Origin: Epiperipatus broadwayi
Taxonomy: Eukaryota; Onychophora; Udeonychophora; Euonychophora; Peripatidae
Length of the DNA: 64,000 nt
NCBI GenBank assembly: GCA_028023455.1
Contig: JAQFVV010012441.1
Span: 4,833,911 to 4,897,910 of the forward strand
Reading direction: 5' to 3'
The position numbers and the translations under genes were made by a program. Below the pieces are notes generated by a model. The model saw only the letters and a program-made list of their open reading frames with translations, was not told where the DNA came from and did no database searches. Positions within the stretch are counted from its first letter, which is position 1; the number at the start of each line of letters is the position of its first letter. Shown here in pieces: positions 32,696 to 46,351 of this stretch.

Positions 32696-35600
32696 CAACT
32701 AATATTTTTAAAATTGTATCTGCATAACATACAACTGTTGATTGTGACGTAAGCTTATACAAAGGCATAAAACAACATAAATATATATATTCTAACCCAA
32801 TGTTTTTTTTTTATTTATTTTAATTAGTTTATTTTATTTCTTTTATTTCTAACCCAATATATAATTAATTAGTTTATTTGCACTTGTGACACTAATTTTT
32901 CTGGTTGTTGTTAAGGCAACCAAAATAAAAGCAACATATCCATTAATTTTCCAATATGATCTAAAATACTTTTCATATAATACAATTGTACATTCAATTC
33001 TCTTAAGCTATGCCACGATTGTAATAATAACAATAATTGATCACTTATTAATTTAAAGAATAATTATAATAATATTAATCTCAGGGTTCTTTGTTTCATG
33101 TAAGGAAATGCTCGGCAGTATTGTGTTGTCGCATATGACTGGCATTCTGGTCGGCTATAGGAAACATTTATTTTTACTTAAATTCAATGTGTCTTCATCT
33201 CTCATATCAACTGCTATATTATTTAAAGAGATGATAATTCTATTCAATAATGACGTATAATTTTGAATAACACAGCCCTTTTTTTTTTTTTTAGAATCTC
33301 AGTCAGAATAATAAAAAGACAAGGGTGCTTTTTGTGTCCTTCCATCATCCATGACAACACAATAATATAACTAAGATTTATTACTTAGACAATTTAACTA
33401 AATGGGAATGGAATAATGTGCAACCAAAGTTAATGGTTTGGGAATAAATTCATTTTTTTTTTTTATACAAAGGTGAATGTTTAGTCTTAAGTTTTCAACT
33501 CCATAAATAATTATCATTAAACTAAAATATAATGACATATTCCGATCTGCTTAACTTTATTTATCTGGTATATTAAGTTTTTAAGAATTTGGAATGATTT
33601 CGGACTCAAGAAAAGGTTTTGCAAATATTGTGCAAACACTTATATTTAGCATATAAAAACAAAAAAATGAATCTACAACAAATTTTAACAAGACTATAAT
33701 TTATTATTATCACAAAAAAAAAATATATGAACATTTATTCAATAATCCCATAGTAATACAAAAATATAAAATATAACTGACATTAATCTGTATACTCTTT
33801 TGGTTATGGACTAGAGGTTACTACTTCTCCTGTATGCAATCGTATGGATTGATTAACTAAAAATACATTTCATTACCAATACATTGTTTATTAAATTTTG
33901 GTAACCTTGTAGAAGCTTTTATTCAAAATTATTGACTAACTATTTTTTTTTTTTTTAAATGATTAATCCCATCATATGCAATACGCAAAATATTAAATTT
34001 ATTTCTAATACATTTATTTTATTTATGGTCTTTAATGGGATAACCTATTCTAATTATAGGCCAGTTATCAGAAGTTACACTTACCATCTTACATTTAACT
34101 TAATGCTAACTTAAGTTATGATACAAATTTTATTCATACGTATAATTTTAAATATGAGTATTATTTAATTAATAACCAGAATTAAATATTGCATTTGAAT
34201 ATTCCTTCAGTAAATAAGCGTTTTAAATTACGCAATTTTAATTACTTTCTTCATTGATTTACTTGTCAAATACTAGCAATATTTAGCAGCACAATACAGA
34301 TATTGACCCTAGTTACTAACGCACTATTTATACTAAAGTGGATCTTGAGGAACTAACACCTCCAATATAACCTTTATCTTGCCCGAACTTTCAAAATTAA
34401 GCACAATAATCAACACCTTCCATGGTGGAGCTATCTTTATTTTCACATGAGGAATATGGAATAACCACGAAGGTCTGTAAAGTAATCTACTACATTAAAA
34501 TATTTTGGTGGTTTCTTGCCTCTTACTTGGGCATACAACGAACACACACCAAATACAATCCTCTCCTGGGATTTAAACGAATGAAGCATACTAAATGCTA
34601 GATAAATTCTTGATCGTCCTATCTATGAGAATCGATCACTTGGGCTATAAACATACCCTAACATTATATTTAAAATCTTCCTCTCATGGAAAACAAAGCT
34701 TTTGGGGAGATCATTTTTCATCCCACAAAATAAATACATTATAATTATTACCTATGCGAATATTAAGCATATACCAATGCTATATCTGGGCAGGATAAGT
34801 AAATACACTGATTATAATAAACTTATGTTACCGTGTATACTTTGATCAACATCTGAAATCAATGGACATCATAGAATAAAAGTATAATAATTTTAATTTT
34901 AATAAAGGAACATTCAAAATAGTTGGTAGCATACTATCTTAAACTAAATAAAGTGGATGTGTTATTTAAGAATAATTAGGAATAAATTCCTCAATTAATA
35001 CAGTATAAATTCGTTTCAACTTTAACAAGAAATATTTTGTTATAGCATTTTTTTTTTTAGTTACTTCTGATAATTTTCAATATTTATTTTACCCCTTAAA
35101 TATCTAAATATTTTTTTCTTTTACGTATCTAACATACAAAATTTCTACCTACAATTGTATGTACTAATTAAAACATATTTTATAGATTTTTTTTTTTTCT
35201 TTCGTGTTAAATATCAACTTAACCTATAATAATTATATTAAAACATACCTTTGTTATTACAAGGCTATTAAATATCACTTGACCATACAGACTTTAATCT
35301 ATGTGATATAAAAAAAAATACATATCATTTATAACTTAGTTTTAAACAATCATTAATTAACAAGTGCATACTCTCTCATTAGAAAATGTTTTTCTGTTGA
35401 GCAATTGGTCCAGGTGAAGAGCTTTATCCAGTCGTACTTCACGAAGCAAGTTTAAAAACAATAAACGCATGGTATTATTTCCTTTAAATAAAAGTTTTCT
35501 CTTATTTTGTGCATTTAATAAATTAGGTAAAGAAACATATAGCAGAATTGAAGATTAATTCTTACTTGAATTAAACTACTACAATTTTTGGATCCAAGAA

Positions 35601-37170
35601 AAAAAATATACATATTCTAACATAACGAACAGTTGACGATAAACGATAAACATACACAATATTTTTTTTTTTTATTGACGATACGTATACTTATTAGCTA
35701 GCTTACTTATGGACGAAAATGCGCAATTTTCCGAGAGATTATTATGATAATAACTACAGTCAATTTACGTGTACATGAAGTTTTAATAATTCCAACTGAT
35801 GTATAATATAATATATCATTTATTTTTATCATTAAGTCACTAAGATATTTGGTTTTGTTCATACTTTAGGAATTATAAATTTTTTTTTTTTAAAGGTAAC
35901 TTCTCCGTAAGAATGCCCCTATATAACTTTTCCTATATTTACTCTGAGAAAGTTTATATTTTTTTTATATATATATATATATTTTTATATACAGGTGCAT
36001 AATTTAATCTTATTTATCCTTATTATTATTTCCAGACAATTCTTGGTGAATAAAACATATTTTAACGTATGTAACTACATTACTTGTAAAGGCAGACAAT
36101 ATTGAGAAAGAGCGCGAAAATGTTTCTAGTTGATTTTCCTTGGTTTCAAAATATTTCTTTCAATTATTATTATTATTTTTTTTTATATACCAAGAAAATA
36201 TCAATAAAGGACATAAAGTTAATAAATAATTATTTCTCACTTGGAAATCATTTTTCTTCCTTAATTTAGATATAATAGAATTTTTCGTGACTCTTTTAGT
36301 TAATTCTGTCATTTTTGAACTTTAGCACGAGACAATAAATTTTTAAGTATAAAAGGTCTTTAAATAGGTAGATGGCAAAGAAAATCAGGATATCTTATCA
36401 AAAAATTTTAGCCACACATTATATTATTAAAATTTTACTTTGATTACATTTATTTCTGCAAAATAAAATGAAAAAATTGAGTTACCAAATTTCAGCACTG
36501 TTCCTTCCTTGAAAACTAAAAGCAGACTATATTTTTCCAAAAAAAAAAAAATGATCTTGATTATGAAATTGGTTGTTTCGTTTTGTTGTTGTTGTTTTTT
36601 TTTTTTTTTTTTTTTACTTTAGCGACCTCTTCCAGAAAAATAATCATTTGATTATAACATAAACAAAAGAAAGGAAAAACCTATTACAATCATATAGTTT
36701 TAGTATTATTTACCTGGATTACAAAGTAATTTGACAATATAAAAAAAAATAATAAATACATTAAATTAACAATCAGTGATGTATAATTCTTTAAACATTA
36801 TATTTTTTTTTTCTTTCTTTTTTTTTTTTTTACAAAAAGAAATTACCAGAAGTTATTGTGCTTTATGATAAGACACACATCCACTCTCCCCTCTACCCAT
36901 CCAAAATCAATTACTGTTTAGCTTTTATACCATATTAATTTGCTCTAATTATTAATATCTCAATTAAATTATTCATGTTCTCTCTTTAAAAATGACATTG
37001 AGTTATTAAATCTATTAGTTATTCACCCAAAACATGCCAAAGTGAGTGAATAGCATACTTTATTAATCAATTATTACTATTGTTATTTTATCTTTTTATT
37101 TCTTTAAAGAATAGCATTGTTTTCCTGCAGAAATAATGCCAAGTAAACCAAGTGTCAATAACACTAGGTT

Positions 37171-37173
<3 letters not shown>
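32696..37173. other. Long non-coding stretch with many T homopolymers
   Basis: No frame of note. It contains frequent runs of 9 to 20 T (33275, 33948, 35050, 35665, 36597, 36821), an AT run near 35965 and scattered unrecognised DNA. No exon or repeat family could be supported. Confidence 0.5.

Positions 37174-37261
<88 letters not shown>
37174..37261. repeat. AT microsatellite, about 88 bp
   Basis: Uninterrupted TA dinucleotides. The Tyr/Ile frame across it is an artefact. Confidence 0.95.
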
Positions 37262-37264
<3 letters not shown>

Positions 37265-37649
37265 CCACAGAACCACTGTAATGTCTTAAATTTCAAACTA
37301 TGAGATCATCACTGCCCAAGCAAATCTGGTAAAACTGATTATTAAATAATTCAAAATAATCTACTGTTGATAAATGTACTGCTGGTATAGTTTATAAGGT
37401 TCTTTGTAATTATTTAAAATTTATGCAAATCAAAGTAAATTAAGTGTTAATGAAAGAGTTCAAAAATCTAAGAGTAGAATTATTTGACAATGCAGATGTT
37501 ATCTTTTATATATAAAAAAAAAACCAATTACAAAGAATAGTTTATTAAACTCTAATCATAAATCTTTTTCAATCTGAGACCATCAATTTTATTAAAACTG
37601 TTTTTAATACTAAAGGTAGTTGGTTTTATTGAAATGATTTACAGGAAAG

Positions 37650-37703
<54 letters not shown>
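37650..37703. repeat. AT microsatellite, about 54 bp
   Basis: Uninterrupted TA dinucleotides just left of a foldback repeat. Confidence 0.95.
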
Positions 37704-37707
<4 letters not shown>

Positions 37708-37747
37708 AAGTAATTCAAAATGTAAATATATTATATATCATTAAATA

Positions 37748-38060
37748 GAACTGCTTTAAATGTTGCTACAGTAAATAATATACCCTCCCACCTTAGTACA
37801 TGACAATACTGTAATAAAAAAAACATTTTTTATTGGTTCTCTCATACTTGAGGCAGGAGTAGTGAATCCTAATTAATGTAATTATCTTATTGTTTTTAAA
37901 TTGATTAGGATTCACTACTTCTGTCTTAAGTGTAAAAGACATTCTTCTTAAATTAGAAAGAGGACCAATATTTTTTTCCCATTTTCTTATTATAGTATTA
38001 TCATGTACTAAGATGGGAGGGTGTATTGTTCACTGAAACAACATTTAAAGCTGTTCTTTT
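37748..38060. mobile_element. Foldback element with arms of about 130-160 bp
   Basis: The left arm (37748-37875: GCTTTAAATGTTG, CCCTCCCACCTTAGTACATG, AGTAGTGAATCCTAATT) is the imperfect reverse complement of the right arm (37902-38060: GATTAGGATTCACTACTTC, CATGTACTAAGATGGGAGGG, CAACATTTAAAGC). Only about 26 bases separate them. No coding sequence is present. A third partial arm lies to the right. Confidence 0.8.
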
Positions 38061-38114
38061 TAAAGTTGTGTGAATTCACATTATGAATTACTTTGTCAAT
38101 TAAGGAGAATGCAT

Positions 38115-38365
38115 TTTATACTTAAGGTAGAAGAAATGAATTGCAATAATGTAATTCGCTTATTGTTTTTAAATTGATCTAACAAAGTGATTTTTTTTTA
38201 TTAACAAAGTAAAGAATTTTCTTCTTAGTTTTTAAATTTTAGCTTTGGAAATAAGAATTAAACAATTCATACATGTAACAGATGCCCCAAAAGAAATTGT
38301 TTCATCATGTACTAATATGAAAAGGTGCATTATTTACTGTAGCAACATTTAAAGTGGTTATTTAA
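38115..38365 (+). repeat. Partial extra arm of the foldback element
   Basis: ACTTAAGGTAGAAGAAATGAATT, split by other sequence from CATGTACTAATATGAAAAGG and CAACATTTAAAGTGG, repeats the order of the right arm at 37902-38060 in the same orientation with more divergence. Confidence 0.55.
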
Positions 38366-40699
38366 GAGCCCATAACATTCCTCATAGCAAGCACTGTTCG
38401 TTTAATCCAGTGGCATAGCAAACTGCTAGAGCAATTTACTAACATGCACATTTATTTTTTTGCTTAGATATTACATACGGGACAGAGATAGGCGAATAAC
38501 TCAGTATGTGTAAATGTTAAAAAAATCAGATATATTAATCTTTAACCGAGGTTTAAAGTTTATATCTGTGCTAGAGATAATCTCTAGTTTCGAAAATGAT
38601 TAGTAATAATCATTAGTATATTTATTTGAAATGGATGGCATCAAAGTTGTGAGTGGAGGAAGTTTGACAATGGTAAATGAAAATGTAACAATTTACTCTA
38701 GATAAATACTTTGCATATAATAAAGATGTAAATGAGAGATTGTGACCTGGGCCAACTGATGAGTGCTGGTTCCGCGCGAAATGCATCTTGGGGATCATTT
38801 GTCTTTTATTATATCTTTATTTATATGTATTTAAAAAGAATGGGGAAGTATGGAGATGTTTATTACATCTATATATTTTTTTTTATATCAGGGAATAGTT
38901 TAATGTACTTTTAGGCGCATGAAGATATATTAATATATTTGCTAATATTCACTTTAATCGTGCTTTGACAAAGATGCACGTAAGTATATGTTGTTTTAGA
39001 CCAAAATTTATAGTCGTAATAGTTGATAATTATCTACATACTCTTGTAGAATTTATTTATTACATATTATCTACGATATATACTTATATTAGAATTTGCT
39101 TCGATTTTGTATAGAGAAGATAATTAGACAAAGCAGATATAACCAAATATATTTTAGAGTTAATATTCAGGACAATAAATTTTAATCAGTGTTAGATAAT
39201 TTCCCTAATCCTTTAGTTTATAATTAATTAAATTAATATTTTATCTGAATATCTTTCTATTTTAACAGAATCACAGAAACGAAATTTCATTTCTTTATAT
39301 TTTAATTAATTCTTTTCTGTTGCCAAGAACAAAATATTTTTTTATTAAAATTACCTTTATTATCCCTTTCTGGGTTATCTTTTCTTTTTTTATTTATTCA
39401 ATTCTTTTTAGTTTAACATTGTTAAACTTTTAAAATATATAACAAACTCTTCTTTTTCTTTTTTGGTATTATAATTAGCTAAACATAATTTTAACTTTTT
39501 TTTTAACTTATATATTTATATTTTATCGGGTTATATATGTAAACCATGTCAAAGGGGTTATAAATCAGTATAACTCAATTGTTCAAACCAAGTTTTACAA
39601 TGTAATCAATGAAGTCGTCTCTAATATGCACTTACCAACTTTGACAGCATGCCAAAATAATCAGACAATCTGTTTATTCAATATAATTGTTTCATGTTTT
39701 ACAATATTAACTTCCAACTGAAAGTTCAACTACCTAATTAGTTTTTTAACCCAACAACGAAGGTCGTTTTGTTTAAATAACAATCTTAACACTGCACATA
39801 TTTTAATACATAAAATAATCATGATGTAATCTAACATTATAAAATACACATAAATACACACATATATATATATATTGATAGTATCGCATTATCTGTTTAT
39901 ATTGATGGAATGTGAGAAAAAGAATCATAAATTTGTCAAGCTATTAGAAAAATATGCAATCATTTTAAGTTAAGATCCAGAAAAAAATTTTCTGCGATTC
40001 AGCTGATAGCCTAGTAAAAACATCTTATAAGGTGTTAAACATAAATGAAAAAAGTAATTATCAAATCTTTTGAAAATTAATAAAGTGAACCTTAAAGCAT
40101 TTAAAATAATCTTTGTCAAAAAGAGCATATTTTTATGAGTTTTAATAGCATATTGTATAAAAATACAAACCTACAATTAATCTAATAACTTTATTTATGC
40201 CTTATTACTTATCGATATAATATAGCTCACGTATTATCATCAAAATATAAATATATTTAGGTGCCGAAACAAAGTTTGAATCACAACCAATCATCGAGTT
40301 ATTATATATATATATATATTAATTTAATATTACAATAAGGCAATAGAGATTATAAGAAAATATCAAATATTATAAGATTCAAGAATTGCTTAATAAAATA
40401 GAATCAAACTTGATATGGAATATAGTTTGCTTCTAATAATTATTTTTTAATACTGTGGTACTAGAGCTGCGACATGAAGAATTATAATCGTTTAATCATT
40501 AAATTAATTAGGTTATTAAATCAAAAACATATTTTAAAATCTACATTAAAAAAAACAATTTAACAAAAAAACATACGAAAAGCATTAATGTGAAGAATAG
40601 TTAAAATGCGTGTTTAAATCAAATTCAGTGTGTGTTTGCACGTGCATATTCTGCATAATCTATTTTAATACATTTTACAGGCTTACACCTGCATTTATA
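38366..40699. other. Non-coding stretch with one SINE-like fragment
   Basis: 38735-38800 has GACCTGGGCCAACTGATGAG then TGCTGGTTCCGCGCGAAATG, a head fragment of the SINE-like family with unusually high G+C. The rest is AT-rich with short AT runs (39864, 40303) and nothing recognised. Confidence 0.5.
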
Positions 40700-40967
40700 T
40701 ATGCAATATAAGCAGGATTCAAACTCAGACTTTCACACGACCTACAACTCTCATTGCCATCTTATATTGCTGACTCACCTGATCACACACATAGTTGAAA
40801 AGATAAATAATCACCAATATACGTATTTTGTGCTAAACCAGCACTTATCAGTGGGTTCAGATTATCATCTCCACACCTATATACAATTAGTACTCAGCTT
40901 TATATTAAGATAACCAATCTTCATACTTTAATAAGTGCTCGTTTAGCACAAAATACGTATATTGGTG

Positions 40968-40968
<1 letters not shown>
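40700..40968 (-). repeat. SINE-like repeat copy (minus) running into AAT array
   Basis: Contains ATTCAAACTCAGACTTTCAC, ACCAGCACTTATCAGTGGG, CTCAGCTTTATATTAAGATA, then GTGCTCGTTTAGCACAAAAT and ACGTATATTGGTGAT, after which the AAT array begins. Confidence 0.65.

Positions 40969-41059
<91 letters not shown>
40969..41059. repeat. AAT microsatellite at the 3' end of the Jockey-like LINE
   Basis: About 30 uninterrupted AAT units. On the minus strand it forms the tail of the LINE that follows. Confidence 0.95.
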
Positions 41060-42717
<1,658 letters not shown>

Positions 42718-43539
42718 TAGATGATTAAAATCTTGTATGCTGTACCCAAAATACGTGTTTTTGATAATGCCTGTGATATAATTTTGTAAACTTGGATCTA
42801 CTATTATTAGGGCATAGTTTTGTAATGTTTTAACCAGTGTTTTAAATTTTGTTCTCCAGTATCTATAAAAAATGATCTATTAATTACATTTGTATGAGTC
42901 CATTTTTCTGAATGTTTAATATTTTGGATCTCATCTTTCAATTTCTTCAGCAAAATATTTTTTTCTAGAATATTTCAACAACTATCTCTCCAATGTATTC
43001 TAATCTTTGTCATATCTTCCCAATAGAAATAATCAATATCACACTTTTTTAAAATGTCACTGAGATAATCCATACAATGAAGATAGAATCTACCTTTCCT
43101 GTAAAATTTATGATCATATTAACTATAAAAAACCCTTTTAAGAATATTGAATTGTTTATTTGTTTTTATGTAACTTCTCCAACAAAAGTGTGATTTTAAA
43201 ATAGTGGATCTATAGTACCATATTCAGCAAGTTGAAAAATTAATTGATTAGTTTTCTGATATTGACATTATATTTTTATAATTTTATGGATATCCTTAAA
43301 TGAAACTATTCCAATACCTTTATGTATTTTTGGTAGAGTGCCAAAGTCTTAATTTCATATAATATATTAGGTTAAATAAGATATATATATAAATCATTAA
43401 AACCAATCAAAACTTAGACAATCCTAATATTAATAACAATCAACAATCTCAACCTGTTGTCATGGCAACTTAATTGCAGTAGGTATTTCCCTCTGATAAA
43501 ATATTCTATCTTTTAACTTATTAAAAACAGCAGCACATT
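42718..43539 (-). pseudogene. C-terminal part of a decayed minus-strand LINE, split by an insertion
   Basis: Reading the minus strand, AAVFNKLKDR then REIPTAIKLP near 43520-43460 and later GRFYLHCMDYLSDILKKCDI with DYFYWEDMTKIRIHWRDSC near 43110-42980 match the end of many LINE proteins (AFNKLK..., and RYKD.LK..L....I....WE..A.DR..WR). Stops and shifts are frequent. The RT part of the same element lies at 47791-48000 beyond the inserted CR1/L2-like LINE. Confidence 0.65.
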
Positions 43540-43544
43540 GAAAT

Positions 43545-43922
43545 TTGTCTTATGCTAAAATTAGGGATGTGACAGATAAAGTAAAGCAAGGTAGTAGAGA
43601 TGTATATGTTATGATAAGGACTAATAATTTGTTAGAGCCATCAGAGAGAGTAATGGAAGAGTATGTAGAATTGATTAGGAATTTGAGGGAGATTAAAGAA
43701 AGAGTAGGGGTAGTTGGAGTATTACCAAGATTTGATAAGAGGCTATTGTTAGTTAGGGCATGTTCTATAAATGAGAGAGTGAAAAAATTGTGTGAGAGAA
43801 ATAATGTTGTGTTTGTGGATATATGGGATTGGTTTATTGGAAAAAGGGAGTTATATAGTAAAGATGGATTGTGCTTAGGAAAAAAAGGAAGTGAAGTTTT
43901 AGGAAGTCTGATATTTAAATAA
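43545..43922 (+). pseudogene. ORF1 remnant of CR1/L2-like copy 1: SGNH/esterase-like domain
   Basis: The 125-residue stretch starts without ATG because the copy is cut at its 5' side. It reads DVYVMIRTNNLLEPSERVME, VVGVLPRFDKRLLLVRAC, INERVKKLCERNNVVFVDIW and YSKDGLCLGKKGSEVLG. The order resembles SGNH hydrolases: the GTNN block, GVLPR, FVDxW and DGLHLxxxG. The usual Gly of GTNN is Arg, the catalytic His of DGLHL is Cys, and the GDS block is outside the copy. The enzyme would be dead. The function in retrotransposition is not settled for the family. Confidence 0.65.
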
Positions 43923-44149
43923 TATAATTTGGGAAACTTTTAAAGGGGGTTGGGCTTTTAAATTGTACTATTATCAAAAAGAAGAAGAATGGATGGGATA
44001 TAAGAAATAAGCAAAAGATGGTTGAGTTAGATATAAGTGTAGATGTGGAGAGGGAATGGTTCTCTAAGATTAATGGTAAGAAAATTTGTTACAAATGTAA
44101 TGGAGAAGAAAGAATAAAAAAAATTATAAAAGAGTAGTTAGAAAAGAAG

Positions 44150-44764
44150 AAATTGTTAAAATTGGGTTTTTGAATATGCAAGGTGGTAGGAGACCAGAAA
44201 AGTGGCTGGAATTAAATAAAGCAATTGAAAATGATGAGCTTGGAGGTGGTATGGCAGGGTATAAACAGAAAAGAAAAAGAAGAAAAAAGTGGTGGTATAG
44301 GTGTTATGTCAAAAAAATATTTAAATATTGTTAAATGTCAAGAGCATTTGCGGTTTGAAATAAGGTAGGGTAGATAGCCATTGGAAATAGTCAAACTGTA
44401 ATGGAGTGGAACAGTAGTATATATGAATGCTTTAGTTAAGGATATCAGAGTTGTAAAGAAAAGGGGAAGAGAATAATGGTTATAGGGGATATGAATAGCT
44501 CATATTGAAGAAATTGATGATGTAGATAATAAGAATGGTCAGTTTTTGAAGGAATTTTGTCAAAGAGTAAATTTGAGCATTGGGAATTTATCAAATATGT
44601 ATGAGGGACAATAGACATGTCTAGGAACAATGTATTTCACACAATAATACAAAAAATTAAGGTGTTTGATAATGAAGAGACAGTATGTAATATTGATCAT
44701 AACTTTATTGTAATAGAAATGGTTAGTAATGTGATGGAGGATAGAAATAAAGGTAGAAACAATC
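44150..44764 (+). pseudogene. Endonuclease region of CR1/L2-like copy 1, decayed
   Basis: Fragments in changing phases read IGFLNMQGGRRPEKWLELNK (N-terminus of an APE-type endonuclease), VIGDMNSS-like MVIGDMNS, DNKNGQFLKEFCQRVNLSIG and DNEETVCNIDHNFIVIEM, where DH corresponds to the end block. It is broken by several stops. The last 330 bases have an inverted, degraded second copy to the right. Confidence 0.6.
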
Positions 44765-45190
44765 CCCCACCCCATTCTTTTTATCCCCCCCCCCCAAATT
44801 TCCCTTGTTTTTTATTTTTTTTTTTTTATTCTCCAACCTTTTTTTTTTATTTCCCCCCCCCCCACATCTTTTATTATTGTTTCTACCTTTATTTTATCCT
44901 CCATCACATTACTAACCATTTCTATTACAATGAAAGATGATGGATGGTCATACTGTCTCTTCATTATCAAACACCTTAAGTTTTGGAATATTGTATAAAA
45001 TACTTTTCCCCAAAACTTTTCTTCCCCCCCATTAAATATATTAAAAATCCCCACAATCAAAATTTTTCCTAAATACCATTCCAATAAAAACCTACCATTT
45101 TTATTATCTCCACCATTTTTTTCATTAGAGGTAGTCATTCCCCCCTACACCCATTTTTTCCCCCCCTTTTTTTACAACTCTGATATCCTT
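44438..45190. repeat. Inverted duplication of an endonuclease segment with homopolymer runs
   Basis: The forward segment 44438-44764 (start AAGGATATCAGAGTTGTAAA) recurs reverse-complemented at 44873-45190 (end TTTACAACTCTGATATCCTT). Shared blocks include GTGTTTGATAATGAAGAGAC and AGTAATGTGATGGAGGATA. The spacer 44765-44872 also reads, on the minus strand, as a degraded version of the next LINE bases. The inverted copy is full of C or T runs (minus strand G and A) where the forward copy is mixed. Confidence 0.8.
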
Positions 45191-45206
45191 AAAAGTTTAA
45201 GAAACC

Positions 45207-45893
45207 ATGGAGCAGTTGGTTGGGGATGAGTATAAGGACTGGTGTGGTGAAATAGAAAAAGTGGCAAATAGGGTTTTAGTTGAGAATATGCAGAAGAATA
45301 AAATTAATAAAAAAATGAGACTTAATAAAAGTGTAAAATGGAGGAAAGAAGCATGCAGAGAATATAAGTGTGCTATTAAAAACAAAGAAAGTGAAAACAA
45401 TATTAATGCTAAATGGGGGAAGTACTTAGAAAAGAAGAAGGTGGCTAAAATGGATAATTATAGAGAGAAGATGAAGTTGAATAGTAAATTGTTGGAGGAT
45501 ATTAATAAAAGTGGAAGAGATGGGAGTGAAAAAATTTAGAAATACATTAAAAGGAGAAATGTAGGGGAAAAAGAGATAGTATTAATAGATGATGAGGGAA
45601 TAGAGTGTAGCTCTAGAGAAGAGGTAAAGAGAATCTTAAATAGATATGTAATGGATATAGAAAAGATGTTAAATGTGAAGGAATTAGTGATAGAAAACAT
45701 GAAAGCAGTTAGTAATAGGAATATTAGGTTCACAAAAAATGAACTGAATGAGGCAGTGAAGAGATTAAAAAGTGGAATGAGAGGTTTAGATGGATGGGCA
45801 GCAGAGATGGTAATGAATTTAGGGCATAGAGCAAAAGCAAGGTTATTATCATGTTTTAATAAGATGGCACATAAGAGAGTTTTTTCTGGGTAG
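45207..45893 (+). pseudogene. N-terminal reverse transcriptase region of CR1/L2-like copy 1
   Basis: The first part (45207-45539) is basic and helical (KKMRLNKSVKWRKEACREYK), the linker before RT, and stops at 45537-45539 where copy 2 reads on (KKFWNYIKKRN). The second part (45651-45893) has RFTKNELNEAVKRLKSGMRG, then LDGWAAEMVMNLG, RT block 1 (K.GKA.G.DG). A frame change near 45775 and another at the end break it. Confidence 0.7.
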
Positions 45894-45899
45894 TTGGAG

Positions 45900-46345
45900 T
45901 AATACAAGAATAAGATTATTATTTAAAGAAAAGGGTAAGTATCATAGAAAGTTAAATAATTATAGACCGATACTGGTAACATCAGTTTTATATAAAGTTT
46001 TCTCATAAATGGTAGCTGGAAAAGTTATAAAGTGGATGGAAGAGAATAATGTAGTGGGGGAAAGGAGGTTTTAGATCAGATAGGCATATAGAGATAGTTT
46101 GTTTGTAGTTACACAACTTATGGAGATGAGTAGGAATTCAGGTAGATTGTTATATATGAGTTTTATAGATATAGAGAAAGCATATGATAGAGTAAATAGA
46201 AATATATTTTGGTTTAGCAAATTTGGGAATGAATGAAGCTTTAGTAAATATTATTAAGAAATTATATAAAAATAATTATTATACTTACCAATTAGGGGAT
46301 ATAGAATCAGTTAAAATTAAAAATGGGGTGGGATTATGGCAATGA
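45900..46345 (+). pseudogene. Central RT part of CR1/L2-like copy 1 with stops
   Basis: NNYRPILVTSVLYKVFS, a TAA, then MSFIDIEKAYDRVNR (motif A, Asp present) can be read in two phases. At 46343-46345 a TGA stands where the RQGCPLSP motif needs Gly. The following frame continues in phase with CPMSPILFLLFLSEMEKA. Confidence 0.75.
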
Positions 46346-46351
46346 TGCCCT

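Noticed and set aside
37096-37296. Frame with long Tyr/Ile repeats
   Set aside because: It is a reading of the TA dinucleotide array at 37174-37261.
44812-45138. Minus-strand frame of 108 codons rich in Gly and Lys
   Set aside because: It is the inverted, degraded copy of the LINE endonuclease segment and its composition comes from G/A runs.
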